A DNA stretch of 54,272 bases. Origin: an uncultured Oscillospiraceae bacterium. GTDB taxonomy: Bacteria; Bacillota; Clostridia; Oscillospirales; Ruminococcaceae. The stretch covers positions 1-54,272 of the forward strand of contig CAKSKG010000015.1 of the NCBI GenBank assembly GCA_934464775.1. The letters run 5' to 3'. The notes under the pieces are model-generated. The model had not been told where the DNA came from. It searched no databases and saw only the letters and a program-made list of their open reading frames with translations. The translations under genes were made by a program, and so were the position numbers. The first letter of the stretch is position 1, and each line of letters begins with the position of its first letter. This document shows, in pieces, positions 33,827-42,529 of this stretch.

Positions 33827-34675
33827 TTAAGACAGGTTCTTAATATCAATTACGCCGTCAAAAACCTTTTCGGCAGGACCTCTCATAAGAACACGGCCGT
33901 CCTCCAGCCATGTTACCGCAAGATCTCCGCCCCTTAAATGAACAGTGACTTCCTCGCCCTTTTTGCAGTGTCCGTTAAGGCAGGCGGCAACAACGGTTGC
34001 GCAGGTTCCCGTTCCGCACGCCCATGTTTCGCCGGAGCCTCGCTCCCAGACACGCATTTTAAGTGTGCGGCTGTCCAGCACCTCAACGAATTCGGTGTTT
34101 ACCCTTTCGGGGAAAAGGGGGTGATTTTCATAAGCGGGACCTATTTTTTCAAGCTCCAGACTGTCGATATTTTCGGTAAAAATAACGGCATGGGGATTGC
34201 CCATGGAAACTGCCGTGATATGAACGGTCTTTCCGTCCACCTCAACAGGCTTGTCAACAAAGCTGTCGCCGTCGGCATTCATAGGTATCTCACGGGGAGC
34301 AAGGATAGCCTGTCCCATATCGACCTCAACGGTCTTTACGATGCCGTTTTCGGGGAAAAGGCGAAGCTTCTTTATTCCGCTTTTTGTTTCAAGGGTGATC
34401 TCGGTCTTGTCGGTCATTTTGTTGTCATAGACATATTTGCCGATACAGCGTGTGGCATTGCCGCACATCATTCCCTCGCTGCCGTCCGCATTGAACATTC
34501 TCATGCGGAAATCCGCTTTGTCGGAGGGCATGATAAGCACAAGACCGTCGGCGCCGATACCGAAGTGACGGTCGCTTATAAATTCGGACACCTTTTCGGG
34601 TTCGGCAACAGTTTCCTCAAAGCAGTTGACATAAACATAATCGTTGCCGATGCCCTGCATTTTTGTAAATTTCAT
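33827..34675 (-). CDS. dapF: Diaminopimelate epimerase
   Basis: DapF interconverts LL- and meso-diaminopimelate for peptidoglycan and lysine. The 282-residue product starts MKFTKMQGIGNDYVYVN. The two catalytic cysteines lie in GMMCGNATRC (Cys71) and ETWACGTGTCATV, giving the normal two-base mechanism. The ATG at 34675 follows AGGAG by nine bases; the longer open frame upstream is not DapF-like. It acts directly after DapL, encoded by the next gene. Confidence 0.96.
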   Translation of the reverse strand: MKFTKMQGIGNDYVYVNCFEETVAEPEKVSEFISDRHFGIGADGLVLIMPSDKADFRMRMFNADGSEGMMCGNATRCIGKYVYDNKMTDKTEITLETKSGIKKLRLFPENGIVKTVEVDMGQAILAPREIPMNADGDSFVDKPVEVDGKTVHITAVSMGNPHAVIFTENIDSLELEKIGPAYENHPLFPERVNTEFVEVLDSRTLKMRVWERGSGETWACGTGTCATVVAACLNGHCKKGEEVTVHLRGGDLAVTWLEDGRVLMRGPAEKVFDGVIDIKNLS

Positions 34676-34706
34676 TTTAAGGACTCCTATAATATAAATA
34701 GTATAA

Positions 34707-35291
34707 TTACAAATATTCGTAGGTTTTAAGAATATCCGCAGCCACCTGAACAAGTGCGGTGCGCTGGTCCATTGCCTGCTTCTGTATCTGACGGTGAGCT
34801 TCTGCCTCGGATATTCTCAGGTACTGGATAAGCACGCACTTTGCACGGTCAACCAGCTTTATCTCACGTATCTTGTCCGCAAGCTCCTGCTTTTCCTTTT
34901 CAAGAGCGAGCATTCTGCTGCGGTTTGCAGCCATGAAACGAAGTGCCTGAACAAGAGCAGGCTTATTCAGTGGTTTCGGCAGTATGTATGCGCCCAGCCG
35001 TCCTATCTTATTTGACGCTTCCTCCGCATTTTTTGCGGAAGTGATAACAATTACGGACGCATTGCTGTTTTTGAGTATCTGTGCCGCAGCGTCAAGACCG
35101 TAGCCGTCCTCCAGAGGAGCGGCGATTATGACCGCAGAATAGGGCGTTTCAGCCGTTTTGACGAATTTTGCCGCCGCAGAGCCGTCGCTTCCCACGGAAA
35201 CGCTGCCGTAAAGCTCACCCGCAATTGACGAAAGAGTTTCCCTTGTCTCTTCGTTTGCGGATAATATCAGTATTTTATCCTCAGCGCCCAC
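34707..35291 (-). CDS. ANTAR-domain regulator with degenerate receiver
   Basis: The 194-residue protein starts at a GTG with GGGAGG eight bases upstream. Residues 1-120 fold as a receiver, but the acidic pocket reads ILILSANEE instead of a DD pair. The phospho-acceptor site reads AVIIAAPLEDGYG, with Ala where Asp is expected; the conserved Lys (LPKPL) remains. A coiled linker (about 120-138) leads to an ANTAR domain (RAKCVLIQYLRISEAEAHRQIQKQAMDQ). ANTAR proteins bind paired RNA hairpins and prevent termination. It heads the operon with dapF and dapL, and it probably works without phosphorylation. Confidence 0.88.
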   Translation of the reverse strand: MGAEDKILILSANEETRETLSSIAGELYGSVSVGSDGSAAAKFVKTAETPYSAVIIAAPLEDGYGLDAAAQILKNSNASVIVITSAKNAEEASNKIGRLGAYILPKPLNKPALVQALRFMAANRSRMLALEKEKQELADKIREIKLVDRAKCVLIQYLRISEAEAHRQIQKQAMDQRTALVQVAADILKTYEYL

Positions 35292-35393
35292 ATTGCCGCC
35301 TCCCTGATAACGGGCAGATGCCCTTACTCACTTTTTCCCCGAACTGTTTACGGAAGCATCGGTCAATGCCATATGTTTCCCAAGTTCATTTAT

Positions 35394-35422
35394 ATAATAT
35401 CACTTAAATTTGCGTTTGTCAA
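35394..35422 (-). promoter_or_regulatory. Promoter of the ANTAR-dapF-dapL operon
   Basis: On the minus strand TTGACA (35422-35417), 17-bp spacer, TATTAT (35399-35394). A ~95-nt leader follows, with a small GGGCA/TGCCC hairpin near 35307-35318 just before the ribosome site. Confidence 0.8.
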
Positions 35423-35579
35423 TAGTTTTGCAGGAAAAATAAATAAAACTTGCAAAAATATACTGAAAAATTATATTAATGCAACTTATTGCAACAAAAT
35501 ATGAATGTAGATTAAAATATTAATGCGAAAAATATCGGCAAAAATTATTGCTTACTGTTTGTATATTTTGCGCTAATCG

Positions 35580-35608
35580 TTGACAATCGTTATACGATAT
35601 GTTATACT
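35580..35608 (+). promoter_or_regulatory. Promoter of the zinc-ribbon/CAP/DUF308 operon
   Basis: TTGACA (35580-35585), 17-bp spacer, TATACT (35603-35608). The spacer holds a 5-3-5 palindrome, ATCGT-TAT-ACGAT (35586-35598), a possible operator. The 35292-35662 gap otherwise holds only the divergent promoter at 35394 and AT-rich sequence. Confidence 0.8.
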
Positions 35609-35662
35609 TATTACATAAAACCTTGTTTTATGATCTTTTTGACGAAAGGAATGAATCTGATA

Positions 35663-36583
35663 ATGAAGTGTATGAAATGCGGAACCGAAAATCCCGACGG
35701 CGGAATGTTCTGCTCCAACTGCGGAGAAGAGCTGTATACGGGAGAAAATGTTTCCGATAAAGATAAAACCCTTGCGGACAGCTCAAAGGACGGCAAAAAG
35801 CCCAAAAAGAAAAGCTTTGAGCTTAAATCGCTGAATACAAAAAAGAAAAAGAAGCCTGCTCCGAAAAATGAGGAGCTGCCTGCCGACGGCGAAGCTTCTT
35901 CTGCCGAGCCTAAGAAAAAGGCAGCAAAAAAGCCTTTTAAGAATCCTAAGAATATTATAAAGCTTGTGGCAGCATTGATCGCTGCGGTGCTTGTGGCTGT
36001 GCTTGCAGTTTGTATCGTATCATGGGTCAGCAGTGGAAAGGGACTTCGCATTGCCGAAAAGGTCCCGATCGGAAGAAACATCGACTACTGCCGAAAGGAA
36101 ACGGCGGAGGAGTTCCCGGGCACATCGGCTTATCCGCAGCTCAAAACGGTAGCTTCCTTTAATTATGTATGCGAGGACAGCAAGTCCGTGAATATCAGCG
36201 GAATAAAGATGCCTAAGTGGGCTGTGCTTGTTTCAACGGGCACGGGAAACACTATCTCGCAGGTTGAATATTTTGATTTTTCACAGCTTTCCGACGGCTG
36301 GAAGGGCAGAAAGTCCGATATACTTCTGACAAAAGACAGTATTTCCTACGGCATGGACGAAAAAACAGTGAAAAAGACTGTGGGCTTCGATCCGTATTAC
36401 ATCAAAAAAACTGCCGACAACCGTTCCGTTTATTGTTACAGATACTATATAATAGACAATGAGACGGGCAGCGAACGTGTTTACAATTACTTTGTTGAAT
36501 TCAACGATGTAAACGGCACGGTAGTAAATGCTTATGATACAGAGATAAATTATGTGAACTATGTACTGGGGATAAACAACTGA
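35663..36583 (+). CDS. Zinc-ribbon membrane protein, function unknown
   Basis: The 306-residue protein begins MKCMKCGTENPDGG and has an N-terminal zinc ribbon (C3, C6, C17, C20). A long Lys-rich linker leads to one transmembrane helix near residues 97-120 and an extracytoplasmic domain of about 185 residues. That domain (RIAEKVPIGRNIDYC ... YFVEFNDVNGTVVNAYDTEIN) is not recognised. Similar zinc-ribbon-TM proteins are common in Clostridia. The ATG at 35663 is 12 bases from AAAGGA; 35672 is an alternative. It is first of three co-oriented envelope genes. Confidence 0.65.
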   Translation: MKCMKCGTENPDGGMFCSNCGEELYTGENVSDKDKTLADSSKDGKKPKKKSFELKSLNTKKKKKPAPKNEELPADGEASSAEPKKKAAKKPFKNPKNIIKLVAALIAAVLVAVLAVCIVSWVSSGKGLRIAEKVPIGRNIDYCRKETAEEFPGTSAYPQLKTVASFNYVCEDSKSVNISGIKMPKWAVLVSTGTGNTISQVEYFDFSQLSDGWKGRKSDILLTKDSISYGMDEKTVKKTVGFDPYYIKKTADNRSVYCYRYYIIDNETGSERVYNYFVEFNDVNGTVVNAYDTEINYVNYVLGINN

Positions 36584-36608
36584 AAATTTTATTTTAGGGG
36601 CTGACTTT

Positions 36609-37652
36609 ATGAAAAAATTTTATCGTTTCCTATGCATTATCATCACAGCGGCTATGATGCTTTCATTATGCGGACTTACCGTTTCCGCTGCGTCAAAGCC
36701 AAAGCTTAACAAAACAAGTGCGTCAATGACTGTTGGCAGCATACTGAATCTCAGCATTTCGGGCACAAGCTCAAAGGTGAAATGGACTTCATCGGACAAA
36801 ACCGTCTGCACCGTATCCTCCAAGGGAAAGGTCACAGCCAAGTCAGAGGGCAGTGCAAGGATATGCGCAAAGGTCGGCAAATACAAGCTTTACTGCAATA
36901 TAACCGTTTCCGACAGCGGTTTCGGAAAATGCAATGACAAAAAAGCAGAAGTCGGCGGACTGCTCAAATTCAAGATAAAATATTACGGCATTGATGAGGA
37001 CAACATCGTGCTGATGATAACAGACGAGGACATTGTGTCGCTGGTCTATGCCGAAGCCGACGGAAAAAATATAACTGTCCGCCTGAAAGGCTTGCAGGAC
37101 GGCACCACGGTATTATATCTGTATGATGAGACCAATCCCGACGTTTTTGCGGCAGTCGGCATAACAGTCGGAGACGGCGGAAGCGGAATGTCCGACTATT
37201 CGGACATTGGCTTCGATGATTTTGACAGCGTAAGCACATCATCGAATGATGATTATTCGGGTTCAGGCTCTGCTTCGGGCAATTCTTCAAATTATGCCCG
37301 GGACGTTCTTGATATCGTCAACAAGGAGCGTACTTCAAGAGGACTCAGCGAGCTGGTGCTTGATGAAACTCTTTGTGCGGCGGCTGATGTAAGAGCGCAG
37401 GAGATCGCCGTAAGATTTGAGCATTATCGTCTCGACGGCAGCAAGGCTCTCAGCATACTTTCGGAATATGGCATTTCATATTATTCCGCAGGCGAGAACA
37501 TCGCACAGGGTCAGCACAATGCAAAAGAAGTAATGGAATCATGGATGAATTCCCCCGGACACAAGGCTAACATTCTGGACGAAAGCTACACAAAGATCGG
37601 CATCGGATATGACGCCGCAACGAACAGCTGGGTACAGCTTTTCGTTGGCTGA
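36609..37652 (+). CDS. Secreted CAP-domain protein with Ig-like (Big2) domain
   Basis: The 347-residue protein has a signal peptide (about 1-27) and a bacterial Ig-like Big2 domain (about 30-105: NKTSASMTVGSILNLSISG, VKWTSSDKTVCTVSSKGKVTAKSEGSA). A second beta-rich segment, a Ser/Gly/Asp linker (200-230) and a C-terminal CAP/SCP (YkwD-like) domain follow (ARDVLDIVNKERTSRGL, ENIAQGQHN, WMNSPGHKANIL). CAP domains occur in many secreted proteins with unclear activity. It follows the zinc-ribbon gene by 25 bp, in the same operon. Confidence 0.88.
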   Translation: MKKFYRFLCIIITAAMMLSLCGLTVSAASKPKLNKTSASMTVGSILNLSISGTSSKVKWTSSDKTVCTVSSKGKVTAKSEGSARICAKVGKYKLYCNITVSDSGFGKCNDKKAEVGGLLKFKIKYYGIDEDNIVLMITDEDIVSLVYAEADGKNITVRLKGLQDGTTVLYLYDETNPDVFAAVGITVGDGGSGMSDYSDIGFDDFDSVSTSSNDDYSGSGSASGNSSNYARDVLDIVNKERTSRGLSELVLDETLCAAADVRAQEIAVRFEHYRLDGSKALSILSEYGISYYSAGENIAQGQHNAKEVMESWMNSPGHKANILDESYTKIGIGYDAATNSWVQLFVG

Positions 37653-37672
37653 TATTGAAAGGAAGCTTTTAT

Positions 37673-38257
37673 ATGAAAAAAATCATCTCAAAAATTTTTG
37701 GCGTATTGTGGCCGATCACAGGTGCGGCAATGATAATCCTCGGCATTTATTCGATATTCAGAGGCGGTGCCGTTGTTGACACTGTATCATGGCTTCTGGG
37801 ACTCGGAGCGATAATCAGCGGTATTGTTACGCTTATCGTCCGCTTTACGAGAAAGAGCGTTTTCGGTTCGGACGGAAAATGGCTGTCGCTGGACTCGGTT
37901 TTTCTCATCGTTCTCGGAATCATTCTTATGAACACGGGTCTGCTCAGAGCGCTCGGAAAGATCATGTTCATTATCATCGGAATTATTCTTGTATACAATG
38001 CGGTGCAGTCGCTTATTGCGGCTATATCCGGCAGGCACAACAATGACGGCTGGTTTGCTCCGAGAATTATTTTCTCGGTGATCCTGTTGCTTGTTGGAAT
38101 CTGGGTATTTACCAATGCTGGACGTGTATTCACCGATATGTCGGGCATCATCGCAGGAATTTTCTTTATCACTCACGGCGTCGGCACTATCAACGACTGG
38201 ATCGGAAGAGTCCGCTACAACAAGTATTTCGCTTATCTTGACGATGAGGAATTATGA
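37673..38257 (+). CDS. DUF308 (HdeD-like) membrane protein
   Basis: The 194-residue protein has about six hydrophobic helices arranged as two-helix repeats (GVLWPITGAAMIILGIYSIF, WLLGLGAIISGIVTLIV, SVFLIVLGIILMNTGLL and later pairs), the hallmark of the DUF308/HdeD family. The ATG at 37673 follows AAAGGAAG; the frame opens 18 bases earlier. Function not established outside enterobacterial acid resistance. It ends the operon before a strong terminator. Confidence 0.8.
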   Translation: MKKIISKIFGVLWPITGAAMIILGIYSIFRGGAVVDTVSWLLGLGAIISGIVTLIVRFTRKSVFGSDGKWLSLDSVFLIVLGIILMNTGLLRALGKIMFIIIGIILVYNAVQSLIAAISGRHNNDGWFAPRIIFSVILLLVGIWVFTNAGRVFTDMSGIIAGIFFITHGVGTINDWIGRVRYNKYFAYLDDEEL

Positions 38258-38288
38258 TCCGGAGAATAACATAAAAAATTAAATATAG

Positions 38289-38338
38289 AACAGCCCTGCT
38301 TATCTTTTTACATTGATAAGCAGGGCTGTTCTTTTTAT
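38289..38338 (+). terminator. Terminator of the envelope operon
   Basis: Perfect 16-bp stem (AACAGCCCTGCTTATC / GATAAGCAGGGCTGTT) with a 10-nt loop and CTTTTT. Confidence 0.95.
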
Positions 38339-38390
38339 ATTATATTTTTTAGCCTCGCAATGCTTACGCATTTCTCGCAGCAGGGGATTT

Positions 38391-38496
38391 CGCCGTCTGC
38401 GGACGGCGACCACGGGCGCTGCCCTTTGGATTCCCGTGAAGGGCGCTGCCCTTTCAATTCGCTCTCCGCAGGAGAGCATCACCTTCTGAAAAGGTG
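38391..38496. repeat. Cluster of five back-to-back palindromes
   Basis: Five short perfect hairpins stand in about 105 bp: CGCCGTC/GACGGCG (38391-38408), GGGC/GCCC (38414-38424), AAGGGC/GCCCTT (38439-38453), GCTCTCC/GGAGAGC (38461-38477) and CACCTT/AAGGTG (38480-38496). The motif GGGCGCTGCCCTTT occurs twice. This looks like a dispersed intergenic palindromic repeat, placed between the ends of convergent operons. Confidence 0.65.
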
Positions 38497-38537
38497 GACG
38501 AAACTTTTATACCGTGGTTACCGATACCTTCATTTTC

Positions 38538-40331
38538 TTACACATAATACTGTGCCTGCGCCTTAAACATTTCCGCATATATTCCGTTATGCTTATGCAC
38601 AAGCTCATCATGCGTTCCATACTCCTTTACCGTACCCTCCGAAAACACCGCTACATGGTCACAGAATTTACACGACGAAAGTCTATGCGATATATACACA
38701 GCCGTTTTTCCATGCACCAGATCATTGAACTGACGGTATATCTCATACTCCGCCACAGGGTCAAGCGCCGCAGTAGGCTCATCGAGGATAACCACGGGAG
38801 CGTCCTTATACAATGCACGGGCGATAGCCATTTTCTGCTGTTCGCCGCCCGAAAGCTCCACGCCCTCTTTATCAAAATTCTTGAACATCATCGTATCTTT
38901 TCCGTGGGGCAGTGAATTTATCTTTTTCAGTATACCCGTTTTCTCAAACAGGCTGTCCACAGTCTTGCCGTTATCGGTATCCTCCGCACCCAGCAGGATA
39001 TTATCCTGTGCGGAAAATGCCAGCAGCTTGAAATCCTGGAACACCACCGAGAAAAGCTTCATATATTCATCGTAATCATAATCACGGATATTCACGCCGT
39101 CAAGCAGTATCTCTCCGCCGTCCACGTCATAAAGTCTGCACAGCAGCTTGATAAAGGTAGTCTTGCCTGCGCCGTTAAGTCCCACAACGGAAAGCTTTTC
39201 TCCCGCTTTAAGCTTGATCGAAACATCTTTCAGCACCTGCACACCTGTTTCGGGATAGGAGAAGCTGACGTTCCTGAATTCGATCTCATGTCCGCCCGAA
39301 AGATCTTCGATCCTGCGGTCGCCCTTTTCCAGTGCGGCGGGATAATTCATGAAGCTGATTATCTCATACATATATCTGCTGCGCTTCACCACGTCCTGAA
39401 GTCCCAGTATCATTGCCTGAAGCGACGAATGAAGCGTGCCTGCGGAACTGAGCAGCTGTGAAAATGCTCCTATTGTGATCTTTCCCATTATTGCGAGAGC
39501 GCCGGTATAGATATATGTTCCGAAGTCACGGAGCGTACTTACGATAATATCAAGTATTTCCAGCGGATATTTCTGACCGTTTACGTTTTTGAAATAGTTA
39601 TCCATGCGCTTGATCTGCTGAGAGGATTTTTCCAGCATCATGCCAAGAGCGCTGTAAAGTCGGATATCCTTTCCGTAGTGGAAGTCTTCCATTTCCCAGC
39701 AGATATGACCGAAGATGCGGTTGATATTGGAAAGCTCCGAAAAGTTCTTTATCTCGATCTTGTTTTTCTTTGCATTGATAAGTGCCGAAGCAACCAGCAG
39801 AACGAGTATTATCACCAGCAGCAGGGGAGCGTTTACGATAAGTACTGCGCAGACGCCCACTATTTTCAAGCCATTTGATATTATTGCGAAAAATCCCTTT
39901 GCGATGTTGTGTGCGCCGCCCGACCACATTATGCCGTCACGGGCCTTTTTTATCTGGTCAAGAGCCTTTTTGTTCTCGGTCAGGGAGAAGTCTATTTCCA
40001 TGCATCTCATGGAAATTTCCTCCGATTCAAGGTTCATGAAGAAATCCTCGCTTTTTTCAAGCTGGATCGTAAGCACGCTGTCTGCACCCATTGTAACTAT
40101 CTGCAATATCACCATTGCCGCACCGTAAAAGATTATCTGATGTATGTCCTTTTCTGGTTGAAGCATACTGTCGATAAGCAGCGGAAGAAAGATTATTTCC
40201 GCAAAAGGTATGGCAGCTTTGAATATCACGTCCAGCAGGGAAAGTACGAAGTACGATTTTCTGTTTGCCGTTATCTGCTTAAAGCAGTATTTCAGCGATT
40301 CCTTTACGGGAGATGTTTTTTTATCACTCAT
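38538..40331 (-). CDS. ABC half-exporter (membrane and ATPase domains fused)
   Basis: The 597-residue protein starts MSDKKTSPVKESLKYCF, with an N-terminal type-1 exporter membrane domain (about 1-330) and a C-terminal ATPase: Walker A GLNGAGKTTF (about 383), signature LSGGEQQKMAIARAL and Walker B VVILDEPTAALDP. The D-loop is followed by switch His in YISHRLSS. Its start overlaps the upstream exporter gene by 8 bp, so the two probably form a heterodimer. Substrate cannot be read from sequence; no peptidase domain is present. The small peptide gene at 42407 lies upstream. Confidence 0.9.
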   Translation of the reverse strand: MSDKKTSPVKESLKYCFKQITANRKSYFVLSLLDVIFKAAIPFAEIIFLPLLIDSMLQPEKDIHQIIFYGAAMVILQIVTMGADSVLTIQLEKSEDFFMNLESEEISMRCMEIDFSLTENKKALDQIKKARDGIMWSGGAHNIAKGFFAIISNGLKIVGVCAVLIVNAPLLLVIILVLLVASALINAKKNKIEIKNFSELSNINRIFGHICWEMEDFHYGKDIRLYSALGMMLEKSSQQIKRMDNYFKNVNGQKYPLEILDIIVSTLRDFGTYIYTGALAIMGKITIGAFSQLLSSAGTLHSSLQAMILGLQDVVKRSRYMYEIISFMNYPAALEKGDRRIEDLSGGHEIEFRNVSFSYPETGVQVLKDVSIKLKAGEKLSVVGLNGAGKTTFIKLLCRLYDVDGGEILLDGVNIRDYDYDEYMKLFSVVFQDFKLLAFSAQDNILLGAEDTDNGKTVDSLFEKTGILKKINSLPHGKDTMMFKNFDKEGVELSGGEQQKMAIARALYKDAPVVILDEPTAALDPVAEYEIYRQFNDLVHGKTAVYISHRLSSCKFCDHVAVFSEGTVKEYGTHDELVHKHNGIYAEMFKAQAQYYV

Positions 40332-42213
40332 TTTCCACTGCCTCCTTTTCCTCAAAAATGTCCTTGTCCTCGATATAATACTGCGCCTGTACACGGAACA
40401 TTTCCGCATATGCGCCGTCCTTTTCCATAAGCTCTTCGTGGGTGCCCGTTTCTACCATTTTTCCGTCGGCAAACATGGCAACTCTGTCGCAGAAGCGTGT
40501 CGATGAAAGACGGTGTGAGATATATACAGCCGTCCGTCCGCCGATCAGATCGTTGAAGCTCTGATACAGTCGGTATTCAGCCAATGCGTCCAGTGCGGCG
40601 GTAGGCTCGTCAAGAACTATCACGTCCGATTTTTTGTAAAGCGCACGTGCAAGGGCAAGCTTCTGCCTTTCGCCGCCCGAAAGGTCGATACCGTCATCAT
40701 AAAGTATTTTCAGCAGCTCGGTATCAACGCCCTTTTCAAGCTTATCCAGCTTTTCGCCAAGTCCTGCACTGCGGAGAGTCTGTTCCGCAAGAGCCTTGTC
40801 TGTTTCGGCAGGAGCCTTCATTGACACGTTTTCCGCCATGGGAAATGCGAAAACGGTAACGTCCTGAAAGGCAGGGGAGAAAAGTCGGAAATAATCGGCA
40901 CGGTCAAATTCACGGATATCCGTGCCGTTCATAAGAATGCAGCCCTCGGTCACATCATAAAGACGGAGCAGCAGCTTGATGAACGTACTTTTTCCTGCGC
41001 CGTTAAGTCCTACAACAGCCAGCTTTTCTCCCGGCTCAAGAGTGATGTTCACGTTTTCGAGAGCATATTTTTCCTGTCCCTTATAGCGGAATGAAACATT
41101 TCTGAACTCGAAGCGGTATTTGTCCGAACGGGGAACGGGAACTGTCTTTTTCTCCGAATCGGGGTCGGGGATATCCATGAAGCTGCGGAAATCATCGGTA
41201 TGTGCGCTTCTTTCACGGAGAGCCACAAGGGCTTCCAGTATTTCATTCAGCGCATTTGTAAATGCGGCGGTACTGGCGGTATACAGAGTAAAATCACCGA
41301 TAGACAATCCCTGTTCCACAACGCCGTATATCAGCCAGCTGACTATTATGAGCTGACGGACAAGGGATACGCCGTGTGAGAAAACAGAGTTATATATCCA
41401 ATACTGACGCGATTTTTCCCAGTGGCGAAGCTCATCATCATAGACCAGCTTCTGCTTTGCAGCAAGGAATTTTTTCATGCCGAAAAGGCGTATATCCTTT
41501 GCGTAGGAAAAATCGGTAGTGACATTCTCCATATATTCCAGCTTGCGCCAGTTGGGCATCATTGCGTCCCACATTTCCTTTTTGTCCAGCTTTCTGATAT
41601 AGTCGAAGAACAGGAACTGTACCACGGAAAGCACTGCCACAACAACTATCAGCAGCGGTTCAAAGGAGGACATGATACATACTGCGATAATCACCGAGAT
41701 GATCTGCACCAGCATTACCTGCATATAGGTCATCATGCCCTGAACGCCCTGCCAGTCTCCCGCAGTGGCACGTTTTGCCTTTTGGAGTCTGTCAAGCATA
41801 GCGGGAGTTTCCAATGTTTCGTACTCCATTGAAAGTGTTTTTGCGATACGTTCCTTGATTATCATAAGGCGGACATATGTAAAGCCCAGTCCCGTCTTAT
41901 AGTTTGACACGGTATTGAGCCACATCACGAACAGCTGCGCCGCCGATGTTCCCAGCACCAGCATAAACAGCGGCTTTATATCCTTTTCGGGAGAGGCTGC
42001 CTGCTGTTGTATCATATCAATTACGAGCTTGCCTATAAGGCTCCAGATATAGGACATTGAAGCGCCTGCTATACCGCCCGTTATCATAAAGAATATCAGC
42101 GATTTTCTGTACTTTGCAAATTTTCCGAGGATATATCTGCAATTATTCAGAACGCCGTAGTCTTTATGAAGTTCATCTTCATTTTTTTCTTTTTTCTTTT
42201 TAAAGAAGTCCAC
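40324..42213 (-). CDS. ABC half-exporter, partner of the following gene
   Basis: The 629-residue protein starts at GTG with a basic, charged N-terminus (MDFFKKKKEKNEDELHKDYG). A type-1 exporter membrane domain (about 30-360) is followed by an ATPase with Walker A GLNGAGKSTF (about 404), signature LSGGERQKLALARAL (about 511) and Walker B VIVLDEPTAALDA. AAAGGGTGG precedes the GTG. An overlapping frame starts at ATG three bases earlier but gives unrelated short product. The order of genes and the 8-bp overlap support one heterodimeric exporter. Confidence 0.9.
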   Translation of the reverse strand: MDFFKKKKEKNEDELHKDYGVLNNCRYILGKFAKYRKSLIFFMITGGIAGASMSYIWSLIGKLVIDMIQQQAASPEKDIKPLFMLVLGTSAAQLFVMWLNTVSNYKTGLGFTYVRLMIIKERIAKTLSMEYETLETPAMLDRLQKAKRATAGDWQGVQGMMTYMQVMLVQIISVIIAVCIMSSFEPLLIVVVAVLSVVQFLFFDYIRKLDKKEMWDAMMPNWRKLEYMENVTTDFSYAKDIRLFGMKKFLAAKQKLVYDDELRHWEKSRQYWIYNSVFSHGVSLVRQLIIVSWLIYGVVEQGLSIGDFTLYTASTAAFTNALNEILEALVALRERSAHTDDFRSFMDIPDPDSEKKTVPVPRSDKYRFEFRNVSFRYKGQEKYALENVNITLEPGEKLAVVGLNGAGKSTFIKLLLRLYDVTEGCILMNGTDIREFDRADYFRLFSPAFQDVTVFAFPMAENVSMKAPAETDKALAEQTLRSAGLGEKLDKLEKGVDTELLKILYDDGIDLSGGERQKLALARALYKKSDVIVLDEPTAALDALAEYRLYQSFNDLIGGRTAVYISHRLSSTRFCDRVAMFADGKMVETGTHEELMEKDGAYAEMFRVQAQYYIEDKDIFEEKEAVENE

Positions 42214-42312
42214 ATTACCACCCTTTCAAATTGTTTTATCAATCTAACCTGCGATTCATCAAGCCCCGTCACATCGGTCAAAAGCATACGGATACTCTGC
42301 ACGGATAAACGC

Positions 42313-42345
42313 AAAAAGGGCATTTCCGTTTTCACGAAAATGCCC
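42313..42345 (-). terminator. Terminator after the 40-residue peptide gene
   Basis: Read on the minus strand, GGGCATTT and AAATGCCC form an 8-bp stem around a 12-nt loop, followed by TTTTT. It separates the peptide gene from the exporter genes. Confidence 0.75.
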
Positions 42346-42406
42346 AAGTACAGATATCTTTATTCAAGGCGCAAATCGCCCCAAAGCCGCAGAGCAGCCA
42401 AAGATA

Positions 42407-42529
42407 CTATATCCCGAAAGACGGGTCGATGTTAAGCATTTTCAGTTTAGGTTTTTCCTGATTATTCTCAAAAATGATAAAACGCTCAAAAGCAAGGATA
42501 AAAAGATTATAAACATTATATACGAACAT
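42407..42529 (-). CDS. 40-residue hydrophobic peptide gene upstream of the exporter pair
   Basis: A 40-codon frame starts at 42529 with AGGAGG eight bases upstream, one of the best ribosome sites in the window. The product reads MFVYNVYNLFILAFERFIIF then ENNQEKPKLKMLNIDPSFGI: an aromatic/aliphatic N-terminal half able to form one helix, and a charged C-terminal half. A consensus promoter lies at 42600-42628 and a terminator at 42313-42345. It has no Gly-Gly leader motif and no match I recognise. It could be a membrane peptide, a secreted signal or a small regulator; association with the exporters is by position only. Confidence 0.6.
   Translation of the reverse strand: MFVYNVYNLFILAFERFIIFENNQEKPKLKMLNIDPSFGI

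Noticed and set aside
42147..42287. A 46-codon minus-strand frame (MLLTDVTGLDESQVRLIKQFERV...) overlapping the start of the first exporter gene
   Set aside because: The helical-looking N-terminus drew attention, but there is no ribosome site, and its second half is simply the exporter start read in another frame.
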